Source of the DNA: Flavobacterium sp.
GTDB lineage: Bacteria; Bacteroidota; Bacteroidia; Flavobacteriales; Flavobacteriaceae
Length of the DNA stretch: 35,358 nucleotides
Assembly: GCA_023253295.1 (NCBI GenBank)
Contig: JALRGZ010000252.1
Location: 1 to 35,358 of the forward strand
Direction: 5' to 3'
Both the position numbers and the translations under genes were made by a program. The notes below the pieces were generated by a model, which saw nothing but the letters and a program-made list of their open reading frames with translations, did not search any database and was not told the DNA's origin. Positions within the stretch are counted from its first letter, which is position 1. Every line of letters begins with the position of its first letter. Positions 7,709 to 17,478 of this stretch are shown here, piece after piece.

Positions 7709-9292
7709 TTAGTTAAAATAAGGTACTGCCGGTTCGGTCAATTTAGGATTTGACGTTAACTCTGCAGAAGGCAATTGTAAAGTAAAAGTTGACACTGTAG
7801 CAGGAGAAATAGCTCCAATAGGATCCTGTGGTTTAGCAATACCAGTATCCTTGTCATAAGAAAACATTACTCTTTGCTGATTGCTCACAGTATTTATAGC
7901 TTTTTGAGGATCATAATAAGAAAGTCTTACCAAATCAAACCAAAATTGTCCTTCAAAAGCAAATTCAACTCTTCTTTCTTTAAAAATAATATCAGCACTA
8001 AGTGATGTAACAGATGGAAGTCCCGCACGCGTCCTTACTTTATTAAAATACAATAAGGCGTTAGGATCAGATGTAATAGGATTGTTTCCTAATACCGCAT
8101 CAGCATATATCAAATAAATATCAGCTAACCTTAATAATGCATTGTGTTCTATAGAACCTAAATAATGCATATTAGGAGTGTTATTATCTGCCCCATTACC
8201 TATAATGTGTTTTTTCATCGCTACTCCGGTTGCTGTATAACCACCACCAGCGGCATTCAACTCAGGATAATGATCACCAGGTAACATAATTGTAGGTTTA
8301 CGTCTCAAATCTTGTGAATTATAAGCTAAATACAAATCATAACTTGGATTCATAGCTCCCCAGGCTCCGTCTTTTAATGGATTGATTTCAGAACTTGGAG
8401 AAAGTGTCAATAATTGATTTCCTTGTAACCATCCTGTTGTAGCAGCCCATTGTAATGAAAATAATGATTCCTGATTATCATTAAACTGAGTTTTGAAAAG
8501 ATCGGCATAGTTTGGAAGTAACTCTAAACCACTGTTTTCAATTACATCCAAAGCAGTAGCTTTTGCTAAATCCAAATAGTTTTGGTCACGATTACCACCA
8601 CTTAATTGATTAAAGGCAGCTAATGTTAAATATACTTTGCTTAGCATTCCCTTAGCTGACCATTTTGTAACTCTACCTTTTTCATCAATTAAAGGCAAAT
8701 TCTCAGCAGCAAAAGTCAAATCATTAACAATAAACTGAAAAACATCTTTCTGTAAATGTTTGTTTACTAACGGTTTTGACAAAAAGATGGAATTATCTTC
8801 AATAATAGGCACTTCTCCCCACAACATAGTCAAATGATAATAAGCCATAGCACGAATAAATCTGGCCTCTGCAAGTCCTGCATTTTTATCTTCTTCAGCT
8901 ACCGTCGCAGGTGTATTTTCCTGAATCCCGATAATTGTCAAGTTAGCATTTGCAACAATATTGAATAAGGAAGACCATCCGGTAACCAGATTTGAATTTA
9001 TTCCAGAAAGTGTAAATGTATTCAACTGTACTAAATCAGCACCTTGATATTGCATAACACTATTTCCGGCTAAAATATCTCCAAGAGGAAGATAACCCGC
9101 ATTATTCCATGGAGCCCATACCTCACCGCCATAAAGTGCAGCGGTAGCCAGCCTGATTTCTTCTTTTGTTTTATAAAAATTCTTAGTGCTTATCTGTGAT
9201 TTAGAAGGACGATCCAAAAAGTCATCCTGACAAGCCGTCATAGTTAGCATCCCAAATACGGCTAACATTATGTTTTTATATGTGGATTTCAT
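7709..9292 (-). CDS. SusD-like (RagB/SusD) outer-membrane glycan-binding lipoprotein
   Basis: Partner lipoprotein that lids the SusC-like transporter and binds xyloglucan oligosaccharides at the surface. The signal ends MTAC, with lipidated Cys21, followed by the typical QDDFLDRPSKSQIS start of the family. The body is rich in TPR-like helices (AEARFIRAMAYYHLTMLWGEVP), and the C-terminal part has the conserved RLADIYLIYADAV and KERRVEFAFEGQFWFDLVR stretches of RagB/SusD. The length of 527 residues is normal. It is encoded 9 bp after the SusC-like gene, as is usual for this pair. The ligand is inferred from the surrounding xyloglucan genes. Confidence 0.96.
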   Translation of the reverse strand: MKSTYKNIMLAVFGMLTMTACQDDFLDRPSKSQISTKNFYKTKEEIRLATAALYGGEVWAPWNNAGYLPLGDILAGNSVMQYQGADLVQLNTFTLSGINSNLVTGWSSLFNIVANANLTIIGIQENTPATVAEEDKNAGLAEARFIRAMAYYHLTMLWGEVPIIEDNSIFLSKPLVNKHLQKDVFQFIVNDLTFAAENLPLIDEKGRVTKWSAKGMLSKVYLTLAAFNQLSGGNRDQNYLDLAKATALDVIENSGLELLPNYADLFKTQFNDNQESLFSLQWAATTGWLQGNQLLTLSPSSEINPLKDGAWGAMNPSYDLYLAYNSQDLRRKPTIMLPGDHYPELNAAGGGYTATGVAMKKHIIGNGADNNTPNMHYLGSIEHNALLRLADIYLIYADAVLGNNPITSDPNALLYFNKVRTRAGLPSVTSLSADIIFKERRVEFAFEGQFWFDLVRLSYYDPQKAINTVSNQQRVMFSYDKDTGIAKPQDPIGAISPATVSTFTLQLPSAELTSNPKLTEPAVPYFN

Positions 9293-9301
9293 AATTTATT
9301 T

Positions 9302-12300
9302 TTATTTAGTTAAACCTACGTTAATTCCAAATGTAAAAGTTCTGGATTGTGGATAATAACCACTATCGATACCTGCCTGCATTGGATTCCATGCACCTAC
9401 TTCCGGATCCAATCCTTTGTATTTTGTTATCAGGAATGCATTAGTAACCGTAGCATAAACTCTTAATGATCCTAAATGTATTTTTTCCAATAACTTGTCT
9501 GAAAGTTTATAACCTAACGTAATATTTTTACATCTGATAAAAGATCCGTCTTCAATATATCTGTCAGAAATACGGTTATTTCTATTACTGTCTCTGTTTC
9601 TAACACCTACAATAGTAGCATCCGGATTAGAAACATATACATTATTTGGTTCTGAGGCCGGGTCTGTGGTTGGGTCATCGTCTAAGCCGTCAGGATTTCT
9701 CAAAGCTAAAACAGCAAAATCTTTTAATGATTTTAAATAACCTTGGTTTGTCAAAGGATTATCTCCACTAATTCTCATTCCATTTAACACTTTATTCCCT
9801 ACATTGGCACTAAAGAAAATATTGAAATCAAAATTCTTATAGTTGAAGTTATTACCAAAACCTAACTGAACTTTAGGAATAGGAGATCCCAAGAAAGTCT
9901 GATCTTTTTCGGTAATTACTCCATCACCATTAAGGTCTTTAAATCTACGGTCTCCTACCCATACCCCTCCTGAATTTGGAGTAAACGGTAAAACAGAACC
10001 ATCTGAATTAGTTGGCATACCATAAGAAAGCGTATTTCCATTTGAACCTAATGTACTAGGATTGAAAAACTGAGTCCCGTCTGTAAACAAGCCATCTACT
10101 TTATAGCCATAAAACTCTCCTATAGATCCGCCTACAACTGTTTTAGAAGCTACATCAGCTCCAACATATCCATATAAAGCAGCTCCGTCAGTATTTAGCT
10201 TCAACACTTTGTTTTTGTTATGAGACAGGGTAAAATCAGTTCTCCAAGTAAAATCTTTGGCTTGTATATTGGTAATATTCAAATGCAAATCATATCCTTT
10301 ATTTGAGATTGAACCGATATTTACAGAAGGAGCCGCAATTGATCCCGGATTGTATCCAGCTGAGATTCCTGTATAAAGTGCTAATGAAGGTGCCAGCAAC
10401 AATCCGTCTGTTCTACGATCATAATAATCTACCGAAAAACTCAAACGATGCTTAAAAAAGCTTGCATCAAGTCCCACATTCTTATATTTTGTTTGTTCCC
10501 ATTCTAATTTATCATTCCCCAAACTACTTATCTTTTGTGAAATACCCGATAAGCCTGTTTGCATTGACCCCAACAATGTCAAAAAGGTACCTGTTACATT
10601 TTGATTATTAGTCAAACCGTATCCAAGTCTCAGTTTCAATTCGTCAATATTTTTAACTCCTTTCAAAAAGGCTTCATTATGTAACTTCCAAGCAACTGCA
10701 GCAGAAGAACTCGTTACCCATCGGTTATTGGCTGGGAATTTTGAAGACCCATCTCTACGCACATTGTATGTAAACAAATATTTATCTGAAAAACCAAGAT
10801 TTATACGTCCGAAATAAGATTCCTGCGCTCCTTCTCCAATACCACCTGAATTACGTGCTGTTTGGATATCTCCACTACTAATATTATGTATACTATTAGA
10901 AATAAAACCTGTTCTGTAAGCAGAAACATCCTCATTTGTATACAACTGTGCCTCATGCCCTAGCAAAACATTAAGGTTATATTTATTATTAAATGATTTA
11001 TCATAAGTTATAAAATTTCTTAAGGTCGTACTATAATTTTGACTGTATGAATAGTTAGCAGTATTAATTGGTCTTATTGCATCTCCAAAATCATAAGTAG
11101 GTGAAAATGTACTTTGTGTACGGAATGAATAACTTCCTGAAAGTTCGTTTCTTAAAACCAACCCCTTCATAAAAGTTACCTCTGCATATAAATTAGCGTA
11201 TAACTGATTTCTCTTTTGATCGTTTTCGTTTAACAAAGCCAAAGCATAAGGATTTAAAAACGTATTAATCCAAGGAGCAGTTTTAGTTCCACTTCCAAAA
11301 GTACCATCAGGATTTCTAACTGGATTATCAGGAGTTTGTCTCAACGCCATACTAATAACACCTGTACTTGTTGAATTTAGATTTTCTTCAGTATGAGCTA
11401 ATTGTAAACTCGTTCCTGTTTTTAACCAGCTAGTGGTTTTGTTATCTAAATTAACTCTAAAAGACATTCTGTTAAAATCTGACCCCAAAGCAATACCTTC
11501 TTGCTTAAAATAAGAAGCCGACATTAAGTACTGTGTTTTATCACTACCACCACTTACAGTTAGTACATGGTTACTTGTTGGAGCTCTTCTGAACAATTCA
11601 TCTTGCCAGTTTGTACCTTTACCTAAATATTGAGGATTTGCAAACTCAATTCTATCATCAAATCCCCATCCAATACCTGCATTCCTGTTATTTATAAAAG
11701 TGGCATATTCCTGCAAATTCATCGTAGGGTACTGCTTAATCAGTTCCTGAAAACCAGTCGAGAATTCATAAGAAACTCTGGCCGTCCCCTCTTTACCTCT
11801 TTTGGTTGTAATTACGATTACACCATTAGTAGCTTGCGAACCGTAAATAGCAGTTGCAGATGCATCTTTTAATATATCAATAGATTCAATATCTGCGGGA
11901 TTAATTGTTGCTAAAGGATTAGATCCATCAGCTCCTCCATAACTCTGACCAATAAAAACACCGTCTATTATATACAAAGGAGAGCTAGATCCAAATGATG
12001 ACAAACCACGAATCTGAATATTTACACCACCACCCGGTTGTCCGGAAGTTTGTTGCACCACAACCCCTGCTACTTTTCCCTGCAAAGCCTGATCAATAGT
12101 GGTTGATTGTGTTTTACGAAGTTCATCTCCACTAATCGATGAAATAGCACCTGTAAGATCTTTTCTTTTAGATGTACCATAACCAACAACTACCACTTCA
12201 TCTAATGAATTATAATCATCCTTTAAACTAACAGATAATTTATTAGTAGTTATTTTTACATCCTGAGAAACAAAACTCACATAACTTACCGTAAGGATTT

Positions 12301-12553
12301 GGCCAATTTTAGCCTTAATATAAAATTTACCATCAAAATCTGTTACTGTTCTTGTATTAGTCCCTTTTACCAAAACGTTAACACCGGGAAGCGGTTGACC
12401 AGTCCTTTCCTCTTTTACAATACCAGTAATATTTTCTTCCTGATTTTGCGCTGAAAGCACTCCAAAAGAACAAAGCATAACCAGAATCGCATACTTGTTA
12501 AAAAGGTTTCTAGCAACCTTAGTAACACATTTAATCACATGTTTTTCATTCAT
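9302..12553 (-). CDS. SusC-like TonB-dependent outer-membrane transporter
   Basis: Imports xyloglucan oligosaccharides across the outer membrane using TonB energy. The signal peptide ends near VLSAQ (about residue 36). Residues about 42-115 form a carboxypeptidase-regulatory-like domain (GIVKEERTGQPLPGVNVLVKG). LDEVVVVGYG at about 117-126 is the usual SusC TonB-box region. The plug follows (ALQGKVAGVVV, IQIRGLSSFGSSSPLYIIDG, SIDILKDASATAIYGS), then the beta-barrel, ending in TFTFGINVGLTK. The length of 1083 residues fits the family. It is the first gene of the uptake operon. The upstream region holds a strong candidate HTCS operator and -7 element (12677-12747), giving a leader of about 120 nt. 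Confidence 0.97.
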   Translation of the reverse strand: MNEKHVIKCVTKVARNLFNKYAILVMLCSFGVLSAQNQEENITGIVKEERTGQPLPGVNVLVKGTNTRTVTDFDGKFYIKAKIGQILTVSYVSFVSQDVKITTNKLSVSLKDDYNSLDEVVVVGYGTSKRKDLTGAISSISGDELRKTQSTTIDQALQGKVAGVVVQQTSGQPGGGVNIQIRGLSSFGSSSPLYIIDGVFIGQSYGGADGSNPLATINPADIESIDILKDASATAIYGSQATNGVIVITTKRGKEGTARVSYEFSTGFQELIKQYPTMNLQEYATFINNRNAGIGWGFDDRIEFANPQYLGKGTNWQDELFRRAPTSNHVLTVSGGSDKTQYLMSASYFKQEGIALGSDFNRMSFRVNLDNKTTSWLKTGTSLQLAHTEENLNSTSTGVISMALRQTPDNPVRNPDGTFGSGTKTAPWINTFLNPYALALLNENDQKRNQLYANLYAEVTFMKGLVLRNELSGSYSFRTQSTFSPTYDFGDAIRPINTANYSYSQNYSTTLRNFITYDKSFNNKYNLNVLLGHEAQLYTNEDVSAYRTGFISNSIHNISSGDIQTARNSGGIGEGAQESYFGRINLGFSDKYLFTYNVRRDGSSKFPANNRWVTSSSAAVAWKLHNEAFLKGVKNIDELKLRLGYGLTNNQNVTGTFLTLLGSMQTGLSGISQKISSLGNDKLEWEQTKYKNVGLDASFFKHRLSFSVDYYDRRTDGLLLAPSLALYTGISAGYNPGSIAAPSVNIGSISNKGYDLHLNITNIQAKDFTWRTDFTLSHNKNKVLKLNTDGAALYGYVGADVASKTVVGGSIGEFYGYKVDGLFTDGTQFFNPSTLGSNGNTLSYGMPTNSDGSVLPFTPNSGGVWVGDRRFKDLNGDGVITEKDQTFLGSPIPKVQLGFGNNFNYKNFDFNIFFSANVGNKVLNGMRISGDNPLTNQGYLKSLKDFAVLALRNPDGLDDDPTTDPASEPNNVYVSNPDATIVGVRNRDSNRNNRISDRYIEDGSFIRCKNITLGYKLSDKLLEKIHLGSLRVYATVTNAFLITKYKGLDPEVGAWNPMQAGIDSGYYPQSRTFTFGINVGLTK

Positions 12554-12676
12554 TTTTAAAATTAATTTAAGTTAGTTAATGTAATTAATGCCCATAAAAA
12601 ACAATATTTTTCAATCCTAGGAATCACTCAAATATTTATCCCAACAAAAACATAATCCTTCATGTTACATTAAGAA

Positions 12677-12747
12677 CAAATTAACAATAAATAAACGCTG
12701 GAGAACGGTACTTTTTGTATCTAATAACTACCTCATTTGTTGCATTT
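12677..12747 (-). promoter_or_regulatory. Candidate HTCS-activated promoter of the susC operon
   Basis: The operator part, 12713-12747 on the plus strand, has TTTTGTATC at 12713-12721 and CTCATTTGTTGCA further right. Its half-sites TTTGTATC and TTTGTTGC form a direct repeat offset by 22 bp, about two helical turns, as expected for an AraC-type dimer. A -7-like element, TTAATTTG on the minus strand (12684-12677), lies exactly 36 bp from the operator edge. The same arrangement occurs upstream of the GH39 gene. Binding by the adjacent HTCS is inferred. Confidence 0.65.
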
Positions 12748-13082
12748 AATACGATTAACACAATAAAATGACTGTATTTATTTTATACCTGTATTTATTC
12801 GTACAAAAAAAAACAGTTTTATCAATAAATCTTGTTTTATTAGTTAGAATCATTAAAGCTTGTTTCACACTTCCAAAGAGGTCAGTTTTTACTTAAAAAA
12901 GTTTTTTTAAGTAAATATTAACAACAATATTTCGTAAAAAAACAACTACATAATAGAAAGATTCTCGAAGATTAATTAATAAACGAACAATATCTGAATA
13001 AATCCTTTTTAATGGTATAACTGTTTGTTTCTTTATAACAACAGAAATAACCATTATTTTCACAATTACATTTAGTTTTAAA

Positions 13083-13121
13083 CAAAAAAACAGCAGTAAG
13101 TATTACCTCACTACTGTTTTA
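13083..13121 (-). terminator. Intrinsic terminator of the HTCS gene
   Basis: Arms 13087-13100 and 13107-13120 (AAAACAGCAGTAAG against CTCACTACTGTTTT) pair with only one wobble and one mismatch. On the minus strand the hairpin is followed by TTTTTTTGTT. It lies about 70 bp after the HTCS stop codon. Confidence 0.85.
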
Positions 13122-13188
13122 AAATGGTATTTGTATTTTTTAAACCTCTATAATTTTTTACAAGATTTGGATTTTTAAAATAGATAGT

Positions 13189-16100
13189 TTATTGTTGCTT
13201 ATAAATACGTAAATATTCCGAAGGCGAAAGACCAAATTCATCTTTAAAATACTTCGCAAATCTTTTAGGAGAATTAAACCCTACCTCATACGATATTTCT
13301 GAAATTTGCATTTGACTTTTTTCCAGCATTTGACGGCCACGTTTTAAGCGGATAGTTCTAATAAATTCGGTAGGACCTTTTCCTGTGATCGCTATCAACT
13401 TTTTGTATAAATGACCGCGACTTAAACCTAAAGCTACACTTAAATTTTCAACTGAAAAATCAGCATCATTTATATTTTCTTCCACTATTTTAACAGCTCG
13501 ATCTATAAGGTTCTCGTCTAGAGAAGTAATAGTAATTTCAGATGGAGAGACATCTAATTTTTGACTAAATGAGTTATGACTTTTCTCAGTCCAATCTATA
13601 AATTTTTGAATACGTAGCTTTAGGAAGTCAAAATTAAAAGGTTTGGTTATATAATCATCAGCACCTAATTCCAACCCCTCCAAAACATATTCTTCAGCAG
13701 TACGCGCAGTTAATAAAATGACCGGAATATGAGACCATTCAATTGTTGTTTTTACCTGTTTACAAAGATCTGTCCCATTCATTATAGGCATCATCACATC
13801 ACTAACAATAATCGTTACATCAAACATATGTAACAATTCTATAGCCTCTAATCCATTATTAGCAGTTATTACATCATACTCATCCCCAAGATTATCTTTA
13901 ATAAACTCACAAAAATCACGATTATCATCTACAAATAGTACTGTTTTTTTATTACAAGCAATATTAGCTGTTTCCGTTTCTTCAATTTCAAATTCGCTTA
14001 AATCATTTTCAGCCAAATATTTTTCTTCGACATCAGAATTAACGGTATTAATTGGAATTTCAAAAGTAAAAACACTACCATGTGGTACATTATCTATAAC
14101 ATTTATAGTTCCACCGTGAAGATTAACATATTCATATACAATATGCAATCCTAAACCGGTTCCTGTTTTCTCCTGTTCTTGTTTGGCTTGATAAAAACGT
14201 TCAAAAATATGTTCTTTTTCTGTATTGCTAATACCCGAACCTGAATCAGAGACACTAACCGAAACTTTGTTATCATCTTTTTTAATATGAACACTTATAC
14301 TACCACCATCTAATGTATATTTAAATGCATTTGATAATATATTAGTCAATATTTTTCGTATTTTATCATGATCAAACTGCATGGACAAACTTTCAACATC
14401 ATTGATTAAGATAAAATTAATATTCCGTTCTTCTGCATAAACGCAAAAAGAGGTGTAAATTTCACTGATAAAATTAATAAAATCGCCAGATTTTAAATTC
14501 AATCTTTCAACTCCCACATCCAATTTATGAAAATCAAGTAATGAATTGATTAATGTCATTAATTGCTGTGCATTTTTATACATTGTACTCAACTTTTTTC
14601 TCATACTTTCATCAGTCACTTCTTTCAATAAAATTTGCAAAGGTGTAATAATCAATGTTAGAGGAGTACGCAAATCATGACTAATATTAGTAAAGAATCT
14701 TAATTTTATTTCATTAATCTGCATTTTTTTCTCGTGATCCATCTGGATACGATGCTGTTCTAACTTTATAATTTGTCGTTCTCTTGTTTTACGTGCAAAA
14801 AATGTAAGGCCTGCAATAATTAAAATTGTATAAACCATGAAAGCCCAGATTGAAAAATAGAAAGGAGGCATAACAGTTATAAATAATTCTGTAGGTACAT
14901 TATTCCAAACGCCGTCACTATTTGCTGCCTTTATTAAAAGTCTGTAATCGCCCGAAGGAAGTGAAGATATTACTATTTTATTGCCTTGGGTTGGCACCCA
15001 TTGATTATTAAAACCTTCTATTCGATAAACATATTTCACTTTATCAGCATTCAATAAATCTCCGGTGGTAAACTGCAAAGAAATTAGTTTATCATCATGT
15101 TTAAAAGTTAAATTGGAGGTTAATTGCATGGGATGATCAAGTAACTTTCGTCCATCATAAAATGAATCTACCTTAATAGTGCTATTCCCTACTGTTAATT
15201 CAGTAAAAATAACTTTGGCCAGAGACTGTTCTTTTTCAGACATTTTATTGGGATTTAAAACCGTATATCCTTTTAAATTGCCTAATAATATATCCCCATT
15301 TTGTAATTTACAAATAGCATGGCTATTAAAATAATTATCCATAAGACCATCCTTAATGGAATAATTTTTACTCGAAAAGGAAAATTTTCCATTTGGCTCT
15401 GATTTAACGGTCAGTATTGATAACCCATTACTTGTAGTTACCCAAATTTTATTAAGGTTATCTTCTGTTAAACCTCTTATGGAATTATCACATAAACCAT
15501 TATCTTTATTAAAATAATAAAGAGTATCCTTTTTTTGATCCCAAATGGTTAGCCCGCTATTATTTGCAACCCATAAAATTCCTCGTTTATCTTTTAAAAC
15601 ATTAGTAACTTGATTTTGGTTAAAATGTTGACTCCCTTTCTTATTTCCATAATACCAAATCTTTTTATCATTTGTAATATCAATTTCTAAAAGACCATAA
15701 CTGGTTCCGAAATACATTTTATCTCCTCCATCATAAAACATATCCATCACATAAACGATATCATCAAATGGTGTCATCACAGCATTAAAATTCTCCGCAT
15801 CTGATTCTAATACCTGAACTTTTCCTCCTAATGCCCCTATCCATACATTCCCATATCGGTCTTCTTTTAATCCCCAAATATTATTACTGCTCAGTTTACT
15901 ATTCTTTGTGGTAAACTGAATCATTTTTCCATTTTCATAACAAAAAAGACCATTCTGATAAGTACCAATCCAAATGCGTTTTTTCCTGTCTTCCAAAATA
16001 GAAACAATCGCAATATTAGGCACAGAAAGTTTACTAACAGCTTCTAAGTTTTTTCTTTTTAAATACAATCCATTTCCATCAGTTCCAAGCCAAATATCTC

Positions 16101-17214
16101 CATTAGAATCCTGCATTATAGTACTGATATCAGAACATTCCGGGTCTTGGAAATTAGTAAAAATACGAAAACTTTCATGGTAAAATGAGAGTCCTTTTTT
16201 TCCGTGTCCAATCCAGACGGTTTCATTATTATCCCTGTATAAAACCTCTACATCATTTGTAGGCAAAGCAGTAGGTACCCATGGATTATAAACTACATTT
16301 TTTAATATTTTTTTTCCTGTATCGTAAATAAACAACCCCTTATGATCAGTTCCTATCCAAATTTGCCCTGATTGTTTTTCGATAATACTTGTAATTTTAT
16401 TACTCTCCGTTTTTAGCCCTGAAGTCAATTCTAATCTTTTCCAATCTTCAACAAAGTTCTTTTTATAAAAAACAACATCACCACTACTGGAATACATCCA
16501 TAATCCATTATTACTATCAGCATAAATTCTTACAATATCAGTTCGATTAATGGCTTTTTGTTTAATACTTTCAGGAAACTCTATTGTAGTGAAATTCCCT
16601 GTTATTTTATCCAACTTCCAGCTAACACCAGAATCTTGGATAGCATACATAAATTCTTTGCTGTCCGCTATCTCAGTTGCTCTGGCATCTTTTAAGGCTC
16701 TTTTTAATTTGAACGCAACTGCACTTTTTTTCTTAATATTATAAAAGAAAACATTCTGCTTATTAAACACCCATAAATCCCGATTTTTATCAACATAAAT
16801 TTTACTGTTACTATCTGACTCAATACCCAGACTACGCAACAACTGTTTTGTATCTGATAAAAAGTAATCTTTATCTCTTTTATAAACCATGTAAGTATAC
16901 CCTAAATCAACCCAGATATTGCCCAAACCATCTTCCTGTAATCCATACAGATCATTAGATACTAATGATTTAGTGTCACCTGTGCGCATTGTATAAACCT
17001 TAAAGCTATAACCATCATATCTATTTAATCCAGACTCGGTACCCACCCAAAGAAAACCATAACTATCTCTTAGAATTGCTCTTACATTATTATTTGAAAG
17101 CCCTTCACTTGTTTCTAAATGATGAAAAACATAGGGAGACTGTCCTATAATACTTTGAAACGAAACAATCCAAAATAAAATACTCAAGTATAAACATCTT
17201 TTATTCATTTTCAT
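13189..17214 (-). CDS. Hybrid two-component system sensor/regulator (HTCS) of the xyloglucan locus
   Basis: One-protein sensor and transcription activator spanning the inner membrane. The signal peptide ends SIIGQS (about residue 25). The periplasmic part has two-component propeller repeats (GFLWVGTESGLNRYDG, DIWLGTDGNGLY, RIWIGTYQNGLF, NVWIGALGG) and a Y_Y_Y domain near 708-775. One TM helix lies at about 786-806. The HisKA domain carries H846 (NISHDLRTPL), followed by the ATPase domain (NILSNAFKYT, DSGSGI, GTGLGLHIV), a receiver domain with phospho-acceptor D1139 (VSDVMMP), and a C-terminal AraC-type HTH in the last 100 residues. The length of 1341 is typical. It is a single gene between two operons, with terminators on both sides. 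In known systems the propeller domain binds an oligosaccharide from the locus, here presumably a xylogluco-oligosaccharide. Its likely targets are the paired sites at 12713 and 31431. Confidence 0.96.
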   Translation of the reverse strand: MKMNKRCLYLSILFWIVSFQSIIGQSPYVFHHLETSEGLSNNNVRAILRDSYGFLWVGTESGLNRYDGYSFKVYTMRTGDTKSLVSNDLYGLQEDGLGNIWVDLGYTYMVYKRDKDYFLSDTKQLLRSLGIESDSNSKIYVDKNRDLWVFNKQNVFFYNIKKKSAVAFKLKRALKDARATEIADSKEFMYAIQDSGVSWKLDKITGNFTTIEFPESIKQKAINRTDIVRIYADSNNGLWMYSSSGDVVFYKKNFVEDWKRLELTSGLKTESNKITSIIEKQSGQIWIGTDHKGLFIYDTGKKILKNVVYNPWVPTALPTNDVEVLYRDNNETVWIGHGKKGLSFYHESFRIFTNFQDPECSDISTIMQDSNGDIWLGTDGNGLYLKRKNLEAVSKLSVPNIAIVSILEDRKKRIWIGTYQNGLFCYENGKMIQFTTKNSKLSSNNIWGLKEDRYGNVWIGALGGKVQVLESDAENFNAVMTPFDDIVYVMDMFYDGGDKMYFGTSYGLLEIDITNDKKIWYYGNKKGSQHFNQNQVTNVLKDKRGILWVANNSGLTIWDQKKDTLYYFNKDNGLCDNSIRGLTEDNLNKIWVTTSNGLSILTVKSEPNGKFSFSSKNYSIKDGLMDNYFNSHAICKLQNGDILLGNLKGYTVLNPNKMSEKEQSLAKVIFTELTVGNSTIKVDSFYDGRKLLDHPMQLTSNLTFKHDDKLISLQFTTGDLLNADKVKYVYRIEGFNNQWVPTQGNKIVISSLPSGDYRLLIKAANSDGVWNNVPTELFITVMPPFYFSIWAFMVYTILIIAGLTFFARKTRERQIIKLEQHRIQMDHEKKMQINEIKLRFFTNISHDLRTPLTLIITPLQILLKEVTDESMRKKLSTMYKNAQQLMTLINSLLDFHKLDVGVERLNLKSGDFINFISEIYTSFCVYAEERNINFILINDVESLSMQFDHDKIRKILTNILSNAFKYTLDGGSISVHIKKDDNKVSVSVSDSGSGISNTEKEHIFERFYQAKQEQEKTGTGLGLHIVYEYVNLHGGTINVIDNVPHGSVFTFEIPINTVNSDVEEKYLAENDLSEFEIEETETANIACNKKTVLFVDDNRDFCEFIKDNLGDEYDVITANNGLEAIELLHMFDVTIIVSDVMMPIMNGTDLCKQVKTTIEWSHIPVILLTARTAEEYVLEGLELGADDYITKPFNFDFLKLRIQKFIDWTEKSHNSFSQKLDVSPSEITITSLDENLIDRAVKIVEENINDADFSVENLSVALGLSRGHLYKKLIAITGKGPTEFIRTIRLKRGRQMLEKSQMQISEISYEVGFNSPKRFAKYFKDEFGLSPSEYLRIYKQQ

Positions 17215-17362
17215 AAATTGCTATTTATTGCTTTTAATCGGTCATATATAAATTGTATGCTTTTTGGGTCTTATTAACTTACAACCCGCCATACTTATTT
17301 TATATAAATTATTTTCCAACCTTTTAAACTGTCGTAATTATTATTTTAAAAATTTATTCAAT

Positions 17363-17398
17363 AAAAAAAGTACAAATAAATTGAATTTGTACTTTTTT
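17363..17398 (-). terminator. Intrinsic terminator of the side-chain operon
   Basis: The stem AAAAAAGTACAAAT (about 17364-17377) pairs with ATTTGTACTTTTTT (17385-17398) around a 7-nt loop. On the minus strand the GC-containing stem is followed by seven T. The A-run and T-run mirror each other, so it could also act on the plus strand. It separates the GH42 gene from the HTCS gene. Confidence 0.85.
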
Positions 17399-17478
17399 AT
17401 TGAATTATTGTAATAATAAATATACTGAAGTTATTTCATATTTTACTATATATATTGTATTATAATCAACATCTTAAA

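Larger units (their letters stand above)
12554..13188. other. Intergenic region between HTCS and susC-like genes
   Basis: No credible gene is seen. The part nearest susC holds the candidate promoter and HTCS operator (12677-12747). The part nearest the HTCS gene holds its terminator (13083-13121). Between them lies a direct repeat of CTGTATTTATT at 12772-12782 and 12789-12799, 17 bp apart, of unknown role. The rest is AT-rich sequence. Confidence 0.6.
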
